DNA of 64,000 bases from Cyanobium sp. FGCU6 (GTDB lineage Bacteria > Cyanobacteriota > Cyanobacteriia > PCC-6307 > Cyanobiaceae): NCBI GenBank assembly GCA_024958655.1, contig JANWUR010000006.1, positions 116,159-180,158 of the forward strand. The letters run 5' to 3'. This document shows positions 52,594 through 62,336 of this stretch, piece by piece. Position 1 is the stretch's first letter. Every line of letters starts with the position of its first letter. Position numbers and translations under genes: made by a program. Below the pieces are notes generated by a model. The model had not been told where the DNA came from and made no database searches. It saw only the letters and a list, made by a program, of their open reading frames with translations.

Positions 52594-54006
52594 ATGGCCA
52601 GCCTCGACGGCAAGATCATCGTGGGCAGCGAGGAATGGTGCAGTTTTCCCGATGCTGGCCTGCCCGCCATCAAGGCCCGGGTGGATTCGGGGGCCGCCAC
52701 CTCGGCACTGCATGCGATCAACATCGTGCCGTTCGAACGCGATGGACGGCCCTGGGTGAGCTTCGAGGTCCATCCGATCCAGGGCGACCGGTCGGTGGTG
52801 GTGCGCCACGAGGCCCCCGTGATCGCCCAGAGGGAGGTGCGGAGCACCAGCGGAGCGGAGGAGAGGCGCTACGTGATCCGCGAACGGCTGGTGCTCGGAG
52901 AGCAGAGCTGGGACGTGGAGCTCACCCTCGCCAACCGTGATGCGATGGGCTACCGCATGCTGCTTGGTCGCCAGGCCATGGTGGGCCGGATCCTGGTGGA
53001 TCCCGCGGGCAGCCACCACCTCCGGCAGATCAGCCCGGAAGAATGTCTCGCCCTCTATGCCGATTCCCGCAAGCGCAAGGACGGGCTTCGCATCGTGCTG
53101 CTGGCCAGCAACCCCGATCTCTACAGCAACCGCCGACTGATCGAGGCCGGCGAGGAACGCGGCCATCAGATGCAGTTCCTCAATATCCGCCAGTGCTACA
53201 TCCGCCTCGACCCCCGCAATCCCGAGGTGCATTACCGCGGCGGTGATGTGCTCGGATCGGTGGATGCCGTGATCCCGCGCATCCGCCCCAGCGTGACCTT
53301 CTTCGGCTGCGCTGTCACCCGGCAGTTCGAGTCCATGGGGGTGCAGGTGCTCAACAGCGCCCAGGCGATCGCCGCCTCCCGCGACAAGCTGTTCGCCTCT
53401 CAGGAATTCGTGCGCGCCGGGCTCAACATGCCGATCACCGGTTTCGCCGATTCGCCGCTCGACACCGTGGACCTGATCCGCATGGTGGGCGGCGCACCTC
53501 TGATCGTGAAGCTGCTGGAGGGTGCCCAGGGCAAGGGGGTGGTGCTGGCCGAAACCCAGAAGGCCGCCGAGAGCGTGATCAATGCGCTGCAGAGCCTCGA
53601 TGCCAACCTGCTGGTGCAGGAATTCATCAAGGAGGCTGGCGGTACCGACCTTCGCTGCTTTGTGGTGGGGGGCAAGGTGGTGGCCGCCATCGAACGGCGG
53701 GCGGCCGAGGGGGAGTACCGCGCCAACCTGCACCAGGGCGGTACGGCGCGGATGGTGCAGCTGGAAGCGGCCGAGAAGCAGATGGCCCTGAAGGCCTGCA
53801 AGGCCCTGGGGCTGGATGTGGCCGGGGTCGACATCCTCCGCTCCCACCGGGGCCCGCTGCTGCTGGAGGTGAATTCCAGCCCTGGACTGGAGGGGATCGA
53901 AGGGGCCACCGGCATGGACCTGGCCGGGAAGATGATCCAGAGGCTGGAACGCAAGCTCGGCTGGGAGCGCCCGGTCGCGCGCCCGGACGCGGCTGCCCTC
54001 CCCTGA
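52594..54006 (+). CDS. RimB-like retropepsin-fold domain fused to RimK-type ATP-grasp ligase
   Basis: N-half KIIVGSEEWCSFPDAGLPAIKARVDSGAATSALHA...RMLLGRQAM; C-half ATP-grasp APLIVKLLEGAQGKGVVLAET, DLRCFVVGGKVVAAIERRA, LLLEVNSSPGLEGIE. Confidence 0.92.
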   Translation: MASLDGKIIVGSEEWCSFPDAGLPAIKARVDSGAATSALHAINIVPFERDGRPWVSFEVHPIQGDRSVVVRHEAPVIAQREVRSTSGAEERRYVIRERLVLGEQSWDVELTLANRDAMGYRMLLGRQAMVGRILVDPAGSHHLRQISPEECLALYADSRKRKDGLRIVLLASNPDLYSNRRLIEAGEERGHQMQFLNIRQCYIRLDPRNPEVHYRGGDVLGSVDAVIPRIRPSVTFFGCAVTRQFESMGVQVLNSAQAIAASRDKLFASQEFVRAGLNMPITGFADSPLDTVDLIRMVGGAPLIVKLLEGAQGKGVVLAETQKAAESVINALQSLDANLLVQEFIKEAGGTDLRCFVVGGKVVAAIERRAAEGEYRANLHQGGTARMVQLEAAEKQMALKACKALGLDVAGVDILRSHRGPLLLEVNSSPGLEGIEGATGMDLAGKMIQRLERKLGWERPVARPDAAALP

Positions 54007-54074
54007 ACGGGCGGAGCTTCAGGGCGCTCGTCCCATCAGCGATCGTTCGCCGCTCGCCTGCCTACGGTGCGCCG

Positions 54075-54878
54075 ATGGCTCCCGTTCCCTCACCCGCCGC
54101 CTACCTCGAGCTCCGGGCGATCGAGGCCTGGCTGGGGCCCCGCCGGGTGTTCGAGAACCTCTCCCTGCAGCTGCACGAGGGGGAGCACACGGTGGTGCTC
54201 GGCCCCAACGGCTCCGGCAAGAGCTCGCTGGTGAAGCTGCTCAGCCGTGAGCTCTACCCGGTGGTGAAGCCGGGCTCGCGGCTGCGGATCTTCGGCAGCG
54301 AAACCGTGAACCTCTGGGAGCTGCGGCGCCGCATCGGCCTTGTGTCCCAGGATCTGCTGGCCGCCTACGTCGGCCGCGTGCCCGCTGCCGATGTGGTGCT
54401 CTCCGGCTTCTTCGGCTCGGTGGGCATCGGCCGCAGCCAGCAGCCCACGGCCGGTCAGCGCGAGCGGGTGGCCGCGTTGATGGTCCGGCTGGACCTGGCC
54501 GATCTTGCGGAGCGTCCCTACGCCCAGCTCTCCGATGGCCAGCGCCGACGCCTGCTGCTGGCCCGGGCATTGGTGCACGATCCGGCGGTGCTGGTGCTCG
54601 ATGAACCCACCATTGGCCTCGATCTCAAGGCCAGGCACCAGCTGCTGCAGATCCTGCGCGAACTGGCACGGGGCGGCACCACCCTGCTGCTGGTGACCCA
54701 CCAGATCGAAGCGATCCTGCCGGAGATCCAGCGGGCGGTGCTGCTGCGCTCAGGCCGGGTGGTGGGGGATGGTCCGGTGAGTGATCTGCTGCAGGACAGC
54801 CCCCTCAGCGCCCTTTTCAACACGCCCCTGCGGGTGTGCCAGGCCAACGGCTACCGCCAGGTGGTTCCCGCCGGCTGA
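54075..54878 (+). CDS. ABC transporter ATP-binding protein
   Basis: Walker A GPNGSGKSS, LSDGQRRRLLLARAL, VLVLDEPTIGLDLKA. Confidence 0.92.
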   Translation: MAPVPSPAAYLELRAIEAWLGPRRVFENLSLQLHEGEHTVVLGPNGSGKSSLVKLLSRELYPVVKPGSRLRIFGSETVNLWELRRRIGLVSQDLLAAYVGRVPAADVVLSGFFGSVGIGRSQQPTAGQRERVAALMVRLDLADLAERPYAQLSDGQRRRLLLARALVHDPAVLVLDEPTIGLDLKARHQLLQILRELARGGTTLLLVTHQIEAILPEIQRAVLLRSGRVVGDGPVSDLLQDSPLSALFNTPLRVCQANGYRQVVPAG

Positions 54879-54928
54879 GCTCCGGCCTCGCCAGAGTGGA
54901 GGCAGCGGCTGCCTGCCGGGAGTGCCCC

Positions 54929-55642
54929 ATGTGTTTCTCGGCCAGGGCCAGCTTCACCGCCGCCGCCCTGCTGCTCCCCCTCGGTGCCGTGGCGGTGCGT
55001 CACGCGCTGGGGCAGGGCGATGCCTCCTGCCGGCTGCCCCTGGCCCTCACGCCCATGCTGTTCGGTCTGCAGCAGGCCTGCGAAGGCGTGGTGTGGCTGG
55101 GTCTGGGCTCCGATCCTGCTGCGCTCGTCGCCAGGCTGTTGCCGGCGGCGAGCGTTGCCTACCTGTTCTTCGCCTATGGCTTCTGGCCCGGCTGGATCAG
55201 CTTCATCGCCATGCGCTGGCAGGGCGCGGGGCCCCAGCGATCCGAGCGTGGCTGGCTTGCTGTGGCTACGGCGGCGGGCGGTCTTTTCGGCCTGCTGCTC
55301 TGGCTGCCGCTGGTCCTCGCTCTGCAGGACTCCATCCCCGCGTTGGTGCAGGGCTCCCTGCACTACCCGGTGCCCAGGCTCCTGCCGGGCTCCCTTGGCC
55401 AGCTGATCGGCAAGTCGCTCTATGCGGCGCTCATCGCCGTCTCGCTGCTCCTGCCCCGAGGTGAGCTGCGCTGGTTCGGGCTGAGCGTGCTGCTGTCCTT
55501 CGTGCTCACCCAGCTCGCCTGGGCTTCCACCTTCGCCTCGGTGTGGTGCTTCTTCAGCGCCGCGCTTTCGCTGCAGATCGTCTGGATCGTGACGCGTCCA
55601 CGCCCCCTCCCAGCACCGGAAGCCCGGGAAGGCACAAGCTGA
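54929..55642 (+). CDS. DUF6629-like membrane protein
   Basis: MCFSARASFTAAALLLPLGAVAV start and multi-TM pattern with GLQQACEGVVWLGL. Confidence 0.65.
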   Translation: MCFSARASFTAAALLLPLGAVAVRHALGQGDASCRLPLALTPMLFGLQQACEGVVWLGLGSDPAALVARLLPAASVAYLFFAYGFWPGWISFIAMRWQGAGPQRSERGWLAVATAAGGLFGLLLWLPLVLALQDSIPALVQGSLHYPVPRLLPGSLGQLIGKSLYAALIAVSLLLPRGELRWFGLSVLLSFVLTQLAWASTFASVWCFFSAALSLQIVWIVTRPRPLPAPEAREGTS

Positions 55643-55747
55643 GAACCACGGGACCCGGATCGAGCCCCTTGTAGCCAAGCGCACTTTTCCCGGGCGCGCC
55701 GCCTCCATAGCGTCGACGTCCTGTTCCGATCCTCTGCCCTCCCCACG

Positions 55748-56038
55748 ATGAGCCGTCCGCCCACTGAGTTCCTCTGCCTTGCCAACGCCGCCGCCCCCTA
55801 CCGCGGCACCTGGCAGCTCATGCATCAGGCCGAGGACAACTTCGTCGCCACCCATACCACCTTCCGTGGTGCTCCTGGCGGCATCGGCTGCACCCTTGAG
55901 CAGCACTGCCTGCCGTCACGCCAGCACCTGCGCCGCTTCACGAGCCATCTCCTCTGCCACGGCTGGGGAGTGCACACCCACGACGACCGCTACACGCTCC
56001 TGTGGCAGGGCCATGGAGTCGCACCGGTCCTCGGCTGA
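55748..56038 (+). CDS. Small hypothetical protein (96 aa)
   Basis: Intact ORF with plausible spacing from neighbours; no family recognised. Confidence 0.5.
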   Translation: MSRPPTEFLCLANAAAPYRGTWQLMHQAEDNFVATHTTFRGAPGGIGCTLEQHCLPSRQHLRRFTSHLLCHGWGVHTHDDRYTLLWQGHGVAPVLG

Positions 56039-56108
56039 CCTGATCGGACACGCTGCCTAGCGTGCCGGCAGGAGCGGCCTTCTCCCCGCACCAGCCACCG
56101 AACCCACG

Positions 56109-57317
56109 ATGGATCCCCTGATCTCCTCCCCTCCAGCGGCGGTGGGCGAAGCCGAAGCCACCACGATCGGACGGGAGGCCTACCTCTTTCTCTATCCGCT
56201 GCTGCTGATGGAGTTCACCCGGCTGGTGATGACCAACGTTCCGCCGGGCGTGCGAATCGGGGCTGGGCCGATGAACGCCTTCTCCCATGCGCGGGTCTTC
56301 CCCCCGGCCGAGTTCCGCGACGTGGTGCGCCCCAACTTCGACACGCTCTATTCGATCGCCTGGCTCGACCTGCAGCAGGGGCCCCTGATCGTGTCGGTGC
56401 CTGATACCGGCGGGCGCTACTACCTGCTGCCCATGCTCGACATGTGGTCGAACGTGTTCGCGGTGCCGGGCAAGCGCACCACCGGCACGGGCGCGGCCCA
56501 CTTCGCCGTTCTCCCCAGCGGCTGGCAGGGAACGCTGCCGCCCGGCGTGGAGCCGATCGAGGCGCCCACCGCTTTCGTGTGGGTCATCGGCCGCACCCAG
56601 ACCAACGGCACCGGCGACTACCCGGCCGTGCACGCGGTCCAGGACGGCTACCGGATCACGCCGCTCGCCCGCTGGGGGCAGCCGCCGGAGCGGGTGGCGG
56701 TGATCATCGACCCCACGGTCGACATGGCAACGCCGCCGATGCAGCAGGTGGATCGGCTGCCGGCCGACGACTTCTTCACCCTTGGCGCTGAACTGATGGG
56801 GCGCCATCCCCCCCAGACCAGCGACTGGTCGCAGCTGGCACGCTTCCGCCGTATCGGCCTGGTGCCCGGCCAGCCCTTTGCCCTCCCCTCGGCCCCCGCT
56901 GCGGTGCGCGCCGGTCTCGAGCGTGCGGTAGCCGAAACGCTGCCGGCGATACGCGCCAAAAGCGCCAGCCTCGCCCCGGTGGTGAACGGCTGGCAGATGA
57001 ACGTGAGCACGATGGGGGTGTACGGCAACGACTACCTCAAGCGGGCGGTGGTGGCCCTGGTGGGACTGGGGGCCAACCAGCCCGAGGATGCGATCTATCC
57101 GTTCAACGTGGCCGACGCCGACGGCAGCCTCGATCTGTTCATCCAGAGCCAGGATCCGGGCGGGGAGCGCCGCGCCAACTGGCTGCCCGCCCCTGCCCAG
57201 GGCGCGATCTCTCTCACCCTGCGCCTCTATGCCCCGCGGGCGGACGCCCTCGACGGGCGCTGGAACCCCCCACCCTTGCGAAGGCTCAGCGACAACGGCG
57301 CGGGGGTGGCGGCATGA
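56109..57317 (+). CDS. DUF1254 domain-containing protein
   Basis: REAYLFLYPLLLMEFTRLVMTN, VVRPNFDTLYSIAWLDLQQGP, YYLLPMLDMWSNVFAVPGKRTTGT, IGRTQTNG. Confidence 0.9.
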   Translation: MDPLISSPPAAVGEAEATTIGREAYLFLYPLLLMEFTRLVMTNVPPGVRIGAGPMNAFSHARVFPPAEFRDVVRPNFDTLYSIAWLDLQQGPLIVSVPDTGGRYYLLPMLDMWSNVFAVPGKRTTGTGAAHFAVLPSGWQGTLPPGVEPIEAPTAFVWVIGRTQTNGTGDYPAVHAVQDGYRITPLARWGQPPERVAVIIDPTVDMATPPMQQVDRLPADDFFTLGAELMGRHPPQTSDWSQLARFRRIGLVPGQPFALPSAPAAVRAGLERAVAETLPAIRAKSASLAPVVNGWQMNVSTMGVYGNDYLKRAVVALVGLGANQPEDAIYPFNVADADGSLDLFIQSQDPGGERRANWLPAPAQGAISLTLRLYAPRADALDGRWNPPPLRRLSDNGAGVAA

Positions 57318-58357
57318 GCGCTCCCGACCTCTCCACCACCTGGCTGGGGCTGCCCCTGCGCAGCCCGCTGGTGGTGGGGGCCGCCGCGCCCCTCAGCGAG
57401 GACCTCGACGATCTGCTGCGACTGGAGGAGGCCGGTGCCGCCGCGGTGGTGCTGCATTCGCTGTTCGAGGAACAGATCGAGCATGACCAGCTTGAGCTCT
57501 GGCGGGTGGCGATGCAGGGCAGCGACAGCTACGGCGAGGCCCTCAGCTACTTCCCCGAGCCCTCGATCTTCCATGTCGGCCACGACCTCTACCTACGCCA
57601 CCTGGAGCAGGCCCGCGCCCGGCTCTCGATTCCGGTGATCGCCAGCCTCAACGGCTACCGGCCCGGCAGCTGGGTGCGCTTCGCCCGCCAGCTCGAGGAG
57701 GCCGGCGCCAACGCCCTGGAGCTGAACATCTATAGCCTTCCCACCGATCCCGATCTCTCCAGCGCCGCGATCGAAGCGCAGGTGGAGGAGATCGTGGCAG
57801 AAGTGCGCGCCGAGGTGCGGCTGCCGCTGGCGGTGAAGCTCGGCCCGTTCTTCACCAACTTCGGGGCCGTCGCCCGGCGGCTCACAGCCGCCGGCGCCGA
57901 CGGCCTCACCCTGTTCAACCGCTTCTACCAGCCCGACATCGACATCGAGGAGCTGGAGGTGCGCCCCAACCTGCTGCTCTCCACCCCCCACGACCTGCGC
58001 CTGCCGCTGCGCTGGATCGCCATGCTGCATGGCCGGATCGGGGCCGACCTGGCCGCTACCGGCGGCGTGCAACGCGGCAGCGACGTGGTACGCCTGCTGA
58101 TGGCCGGCGCCTGCGTCACCCAGGTGGTGGGGGCGCTGCTGCGCCACGGGCCCGGGCGGCTGGCCGGACTGGAGGAGGAGCTGGCCCGCTGGCTCGTGGA
58201 GCACGATCACACCACCGCCCGCGAGCTGATCGGCTGCATGAGCCAGGAGCGCTGCCCCGACCCGGCGGAGTACGAGCGGGCTCAGTACATGCGCGCCATC
58301 CAGACCTTCCGGCCCGACGACGCCATCCCCTGGCCCACTGTCGTGGAGCCAACCTGA
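57314..58357 (+). CDS. Dihydroorotate dehydrogenase-like protein
   Basis: TTWLGLPLRSPLVVGAAAPLS, ALELNIYSLPTDP, LAVKLGPFFTNFGAVARRLTAAGADGLTLFNRFYQPDIDIE; 4-bp overlap with DUF1254 gene. Confidence 0.88.
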   Translation: MSAPDLSTTWLGLPLRSPLVVGAAAPLSEDLDDLLRLEEAGAAAVVLHSLFEEQIEHDQLELWRVAMQGSDSYGEALSYFPEPSIFHVGHDLYLRHLEQARARLSIPVIASLNGYRPGSWVRFARQLEEAGANALELNIYSLPTDPDLSSAAIEAQVEEIVAEVRAEVRLPLAVKLGPFFTNFGAVARRLTAAGADGLTLFNRFYQPDIDIEELEVRPNLLLSTPHDLRLPLRWIAMLHGRIGADLAATGGVQRGSDVVRLLMAGACVTQVVGALLRHGPGRLAGLEEELARWLVEHDHTTARELIGCMSQERCPDPAEYERAQYMRAIQTFRPDDAIPWPTVVEPT

Positions 58358-58488
58358 TCAGGTAGCGCCGATGCCTGCCGTACTGGTCTTCTTATCCTGG
58401 AGCCATGCGGTCTTAACCGCAGGTTCGTTGGATGTTGGATGAACAGTTGAATCACCAGAATTAAGGTTGGTCAAGTTTCCATCAACCC

Positions 58489-59499
58489 ATGGTGCTTTCT
58501 GCCTGCCGGATGCTGGTCCAGGTTCCTGCTTCCGCCAGGCGACGCGGTGCCGTGGTTGCAGGCCTGTCCACGCTGGTGGCGCTTGCGGGCTGTGGCGCCA
58601 CCACCACGCTCAATGGCGCGGGAGCCTCGTTCCCAGCGCCCATCTATCAGCGCTGGTTCCAGGAGCTGGCCAGCAAGGGTGTGCGGGTTAATTATCAGTC
58701 GGTCGGCTCCGGAGCCGGAGTGCGTCAGTTTCTCTCGCGCACGGTTGACTTCGCCGCCAGTGATGTGCCGATGAAGGCTGATGAGATCGCCAAGGTTTCC
58801 CAGGGAGTGGTGCAGATCCCGATGACGGCCGGCGCCATCGCCGTGGCCTACAACCACAAGGGCTGTGAGCTGAAGCTCACTCAGGCTCAGCTGGCGGATG
58901 TGTTCCTGGGCAGGATCACCAACTTCAGCCAGCTGGGCTGTGCCGACAAGCCGATCAGGGTGGTGCACCGCTCCGACGGCTCCGGCACCACGGCGAATTT
59001 CACCGCCCACCTCAGCGCCGTGAGTCCGGCGTGGAAGGCCGGCCCCGGTAACGCCAAAACGGTGAAGTGGCCCACCGGGATCGGTGCGAAGGGCAATGAA
59101 GGAGTCGCGGCCCAGCTCAACCAGGTGGAAGGAGCCATCGGCTATGTGGAGGCGGCTTTCGTGAAGGCACCGCTCCAGGCCGCTGCGCTCACCAATGCGG
59201 CTGGCGAGCTGGTGAAACCCACCCTCGCCAGTGAGCAGGAGGCTCTCGCCTCGATCGATCTGGGGCCAGACCTCACCGGCAGCAGCCCCAATCCGCCCAA
59301 GGGCTACCCGATCGTCACCTTCAGCTGGCTGCTGCTGTACAGGAGCGGCAATGGAGCGAACCATGAAGCCCTCAACAGGATGCTCAGCTTCAGCCTCTCC
59401 GACCAGGCCCAGGCAATGGCGCCAGACCTCGGCTTCATCAGCCTGCCACCGGATGTTCTGGCCAAGGCAAGGGCAGCTGCGGCCACGATCAAGCCCTGA
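58489..59499 (+). CDS. pstS: Phosphate ABC transporter substrate-binding protein PstS
   Basis: NGAGASFPAPIYQRWFQEL, YQSVGSGAGVRQFLSRTVDFAASDVPM, VHRSDGSGTTANFTAHLS. Confidence 0.95.
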   Translation: MVLSACRMLVQVPASARRRGAVVAGLSTLVALAGCGATTTLNGAGASFPAPIYQRWFQELASKGVRVNYQSVGSGAGVRQFLSRTVDFAASDVPMKADEIAKVSQGVVQIPMTAGAIAVAYNHKGCELKLTQAQLADVFLGRITNFSQLGCADKPIRVVHRSDGSGTTANFTAHLSAVSPAWKAGPGNAKTVKWPTGIGAKGNEGVAAQLNQVEGAIGYVEAAFVKAPLQAAALTNAAGELVKPTLASEQEALASIDLGPDLTGSSPNPPKGYPIVTFSWLLLYRSGNGANHEALNRMLSFSLSDQAQAMAPDLGFISLPPDVLAKARAAAATIKP

Positions 59500-59672
59500 C
59501 GCCAGACCGGCCCCGCGATGCGCCGTCGCCAGAGCAGCGACAGGTGCCTGCCCCGCACCCCCGGGGGTAATACGGATTTGAACACAGAACCGTGGGCCGG
59601 TGTTCCCCGTCACCGGACGGGCCTCGCATTCCGGCCTGGAATGGCTTCCACAACGTCGATGCCCTGCCGCTC

Positions 59673-59957
59673 ATGGCTGACACCTACACGATTGCTCTCG
59701 AAGACGGCCGCACTTTCACCTGTGCCTCCGACACCTACATCCTCGATGCAGCCGAGGAGCAGGGGATCGAACTCCCCTACTCCTGCCGTGCCGGCGCCTG
59801 CAGCACCTGCGCCGGCCAGATCCTGAGCGGCAGCGTGGATCAGTCCGATCAGAGCTTCCTCGACGACGATCAGATCGCCGCTGGATTCGCCCTGCTCTGC
59901 GTGAGCTATCCCACCAGCGATTGCACGATCAAGCCAGAGGTCGAGGACGACCTCTGA
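59673..59957 (+). CDS. Plant-type [2Fe-2S] ferredoxin
   Basis: [47 protein letters not shown]. Confidence 0.95.
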   Translation: MADTYTIALEDGRTFTCASDTYILDAAEEQGIELPYSCRAGACSTCAGQILSGSVDQSDQSFLDDDQIAAGFALLCVSYPTSDCTIKPEVEDDL

Positions 59958-59984
59958 GCCATGCCTGCCTGGGGCCCTGATGGT

Positions 59985-60704
59985 TCAGCGCCGCTCGCCT
60001 TCCTGTTCCCAGTACTCGCGGAATCCCCGCAGGGGCTGGGAACGGATTCCGTAGCGAATCGCCAGCAGCCGCAGCACCGTGATCACGCCGATCGTGATCC
60101 AGGCGGCCGCCAGTTGGTGGGCGACCATGGCCTTCACCAGGGTCACGAACAGCAGGCAGCCCAACAAGGCGAGCGATTCCTCCAGCGTGCCCGGTAGGAA
60201 CATCGACGGCTCCCGGCGGATCAGCACATCGCGCAGGATGCCGCCCCCCACGGCGTTCACCACGCCCACCAGCACCACCGCCGGCAGGCTCAGTCCTGCC
60301 GCCAGGGCCAGGTTCATCCCCACCACCGCATAGGCCCCGAGGCCGATCGCATCCACCAGCGCGAGGATGTGAGGCAGATGGCGCAACCGCTGGATGCGGG
60401 CACCGGCGAGCAGGATCAGCACCGTGGCCAGGGCGATCAGCAGCAGATAGCCATTGCTGCGCAACACCACGGGCGGGCCGTTCTGCAGGAACAGGCCATC
60501 GCGCAGCACGCCTCCCCCCACCGACGACACGAAGGCCACGGCGAGGATGCCGGGGATGGCATAGCCCTTGCGGGCTCCCAGCAGGGCGCCGCTGAGCGCC
60601 CAGAGGAAGGTGGCGCCGTAGTCGAAGTAGGGCGGCAGGCTGAAGGGTGCCGCCGGCAGGGGCGGCAGGTGGGGCAGAGGGGGCAGGGCGGCCAGGAGGC
60701 TCAT
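59985..60704 (-). CDS. Trimeric intracellular cation channel (TRIC/UPF0126) family protein
   Basis: Two UPF0126-type repeats (FDYGATFLWALSGALLGARKGY...; ALVDAIGLGAYAVVGMNLAL...GVVNAVGGGILRDVLIRREP). Confidence 0.9.
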   Translation of the reverse strand: MSLLAALPPLPHLPPLPAAPFSLPPYFDYGATFLWALSGALLGARKGYAIPGILAVAFVSSVGGGVLRDGLFLQNGPPVVLRSNGYLLLIALATVLILLAGARIQRLRHLPHILALVDAIGLGAYAVVGMNLALAAGLSLPAVVLVGVVNAVGGGILRDVLIRREPSMFLPGTLEESLALLGCLLFVTLVKAMVAHQLAAAWITIGVITVLRLLAIRYGIRSQPLRGFREYWEQEGERR

Positions 60705-60720
60705 CGAGGCGAGGGACGGT

Positions 60721-62331
60721 TCACAGCGGATGGGGTTCGCCCTCGAACACCACCCCCTTCACGGCGATGTCACGCAGGCCTTCGGCGCCCACGTCGTAAG
60801 GGTCTTCGGCCAGCACGGCGAAGTCGGCCCCCTTGCCGGCGCGGATCGAGCCGATCTCGTTCTCCTTGCGCAGGATCCAGGCGGCATCGATCGTGATCGC
60901 CCGCAGGGCGGCATGCAGGCTCACCTTCTCTTCGGGGCAGCGCAGGTTGCCGTTGATCGTGACCCGGTTGGCCGCCGCCCAGGCCAGGGTGAGGGGGGAG
61001 AGGGGCGCCATCGGGCAGTCGGAATGGAGGGTGAAGGGGATGCCCAGCCGCTCCAGGATGCCGAGGCGCACCATCTCCGAGCCCCGGTCGTTGCCGAGCC
61101 ACTGGGCGCTGAATACATCGCTGAGGATGTGGTGGTAGGAGGGGTTCGCCGACACCAGCATCCCCAGTTCCTTCATACGGCGGCACTGGTCTTCGGAGGT
61201 GGAGGCGAAGTGCTCCAGGGTGGTGCGGTGGCCGAAGCGCGGTTTGCGCTCGTGCAGGCGCGTCAGGATGTCGATGTAGCCGGGGAAGTCGGCCTGGGAG
61301 AGGCCGCCGAAGATGGCGCCATCCACCTGCAGCTTGAAGTGGCGGTCGAGGTACACCCGGCGGCTGTTGCCCCGGCTCCATTCCTCCACCTGGGCCAGCG
61401 CGTCGGCGGGGCGGATGCCGCGGGCCAGGAAATCCACCGTGGTGGGGGTGAGGATGGCGCGGCAGGGCACCTGGTTCGATTCGGCCACCTGGCGGATCAG
61501 GCCGATCTCGCCCACGGCATCGCCGAAGATGCCGATGCCCATGTCGAGCACGGTGGTGACCCCGCCCTGCTGGCAGAGCTGGAAGAAGGTGCGGATGCCG
61601 TTGCCTTAGCGCGCCGGATCGAAGATCACCGGACCCAGCTTCACCACCAGCGGCTGGGCGCCGTTCTCCCAGAAGTGGCCCCGGTCCCAGTTGGTTTCGG
61701 GCCGGCCGCGCACCTCCTCCTCCTTCAGATCGAACCACTTCAGGGCCGGGGTGTTGAGGATCAGCTCGTGGAAGGAGCGGTGCCAGAGCACCACGGGCCG
61801 GTCGGGGAAGAGCGCATCGAGCTGGGGGCGGTATTGATCGCCATGCCAGAGGGGATGGAAGCCCCAGACGATGAACGGCACGCTCCAGTCGTCGTGCTGG
61901 GCGTAGAGCTCCTTCAGGCGGGCGATGAAGGTGTCCGAGGTGGTGGCGCCGGGGAAGCTGCCGTTCGGCAGCGTCCAGTCGTCGGGGGCCAGAAAGGGGA
62001 ACTGGGTGGTGACCGCCGGCAGCGAGGGGTGCACGTGCGGATCGATGAACCCGGGCAGCAGCACGTCGCCGGCGAAGCGATCGTCGATGGTGTGGGCGAA
62101 GGCCTCAAGCCAGGGCTTGAGGCTCTCGAGCGTGCCCACCGACACGATGCGGCCGTTCGCCACCGCCACCGCCTCGGCGGAGGGCAGCGCGTCGGTCATC
62201 GTGCGGATGCGCCGTGCCCGGTAGACGGTGAGGTGCTCGAAGGGGGCCGTGGCCGTGGCGGGAGCGGACATCGGAGAGGGAAAGCGGGAGGGAGCGGGAA
62301 GAGCAAAGGTCGGTCCTGGCCGCGGCCCCAT
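60721..62331 (-). pseudogene. Amidohydrolase (YtcJ-like) interrupted by one in-frame TAA
   Basis: N-part 62331..61606 and C-part are in the same frame, separated only by TAA at 61608..61606 (...VIFDPAR*GNGIRTFFQLCQQGGVTTVLDMGIGIFG...). Confidence 0.8.
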
Positions 62332-62336
62332 CAGGG

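Noticed and set aside
50905-53847. 980-aa minus-strand ORF opposite the LPOR-like, amine oxidase and RimK genes
   Set aside because: Antisense shadow spanning three well-supported plus-strand genes
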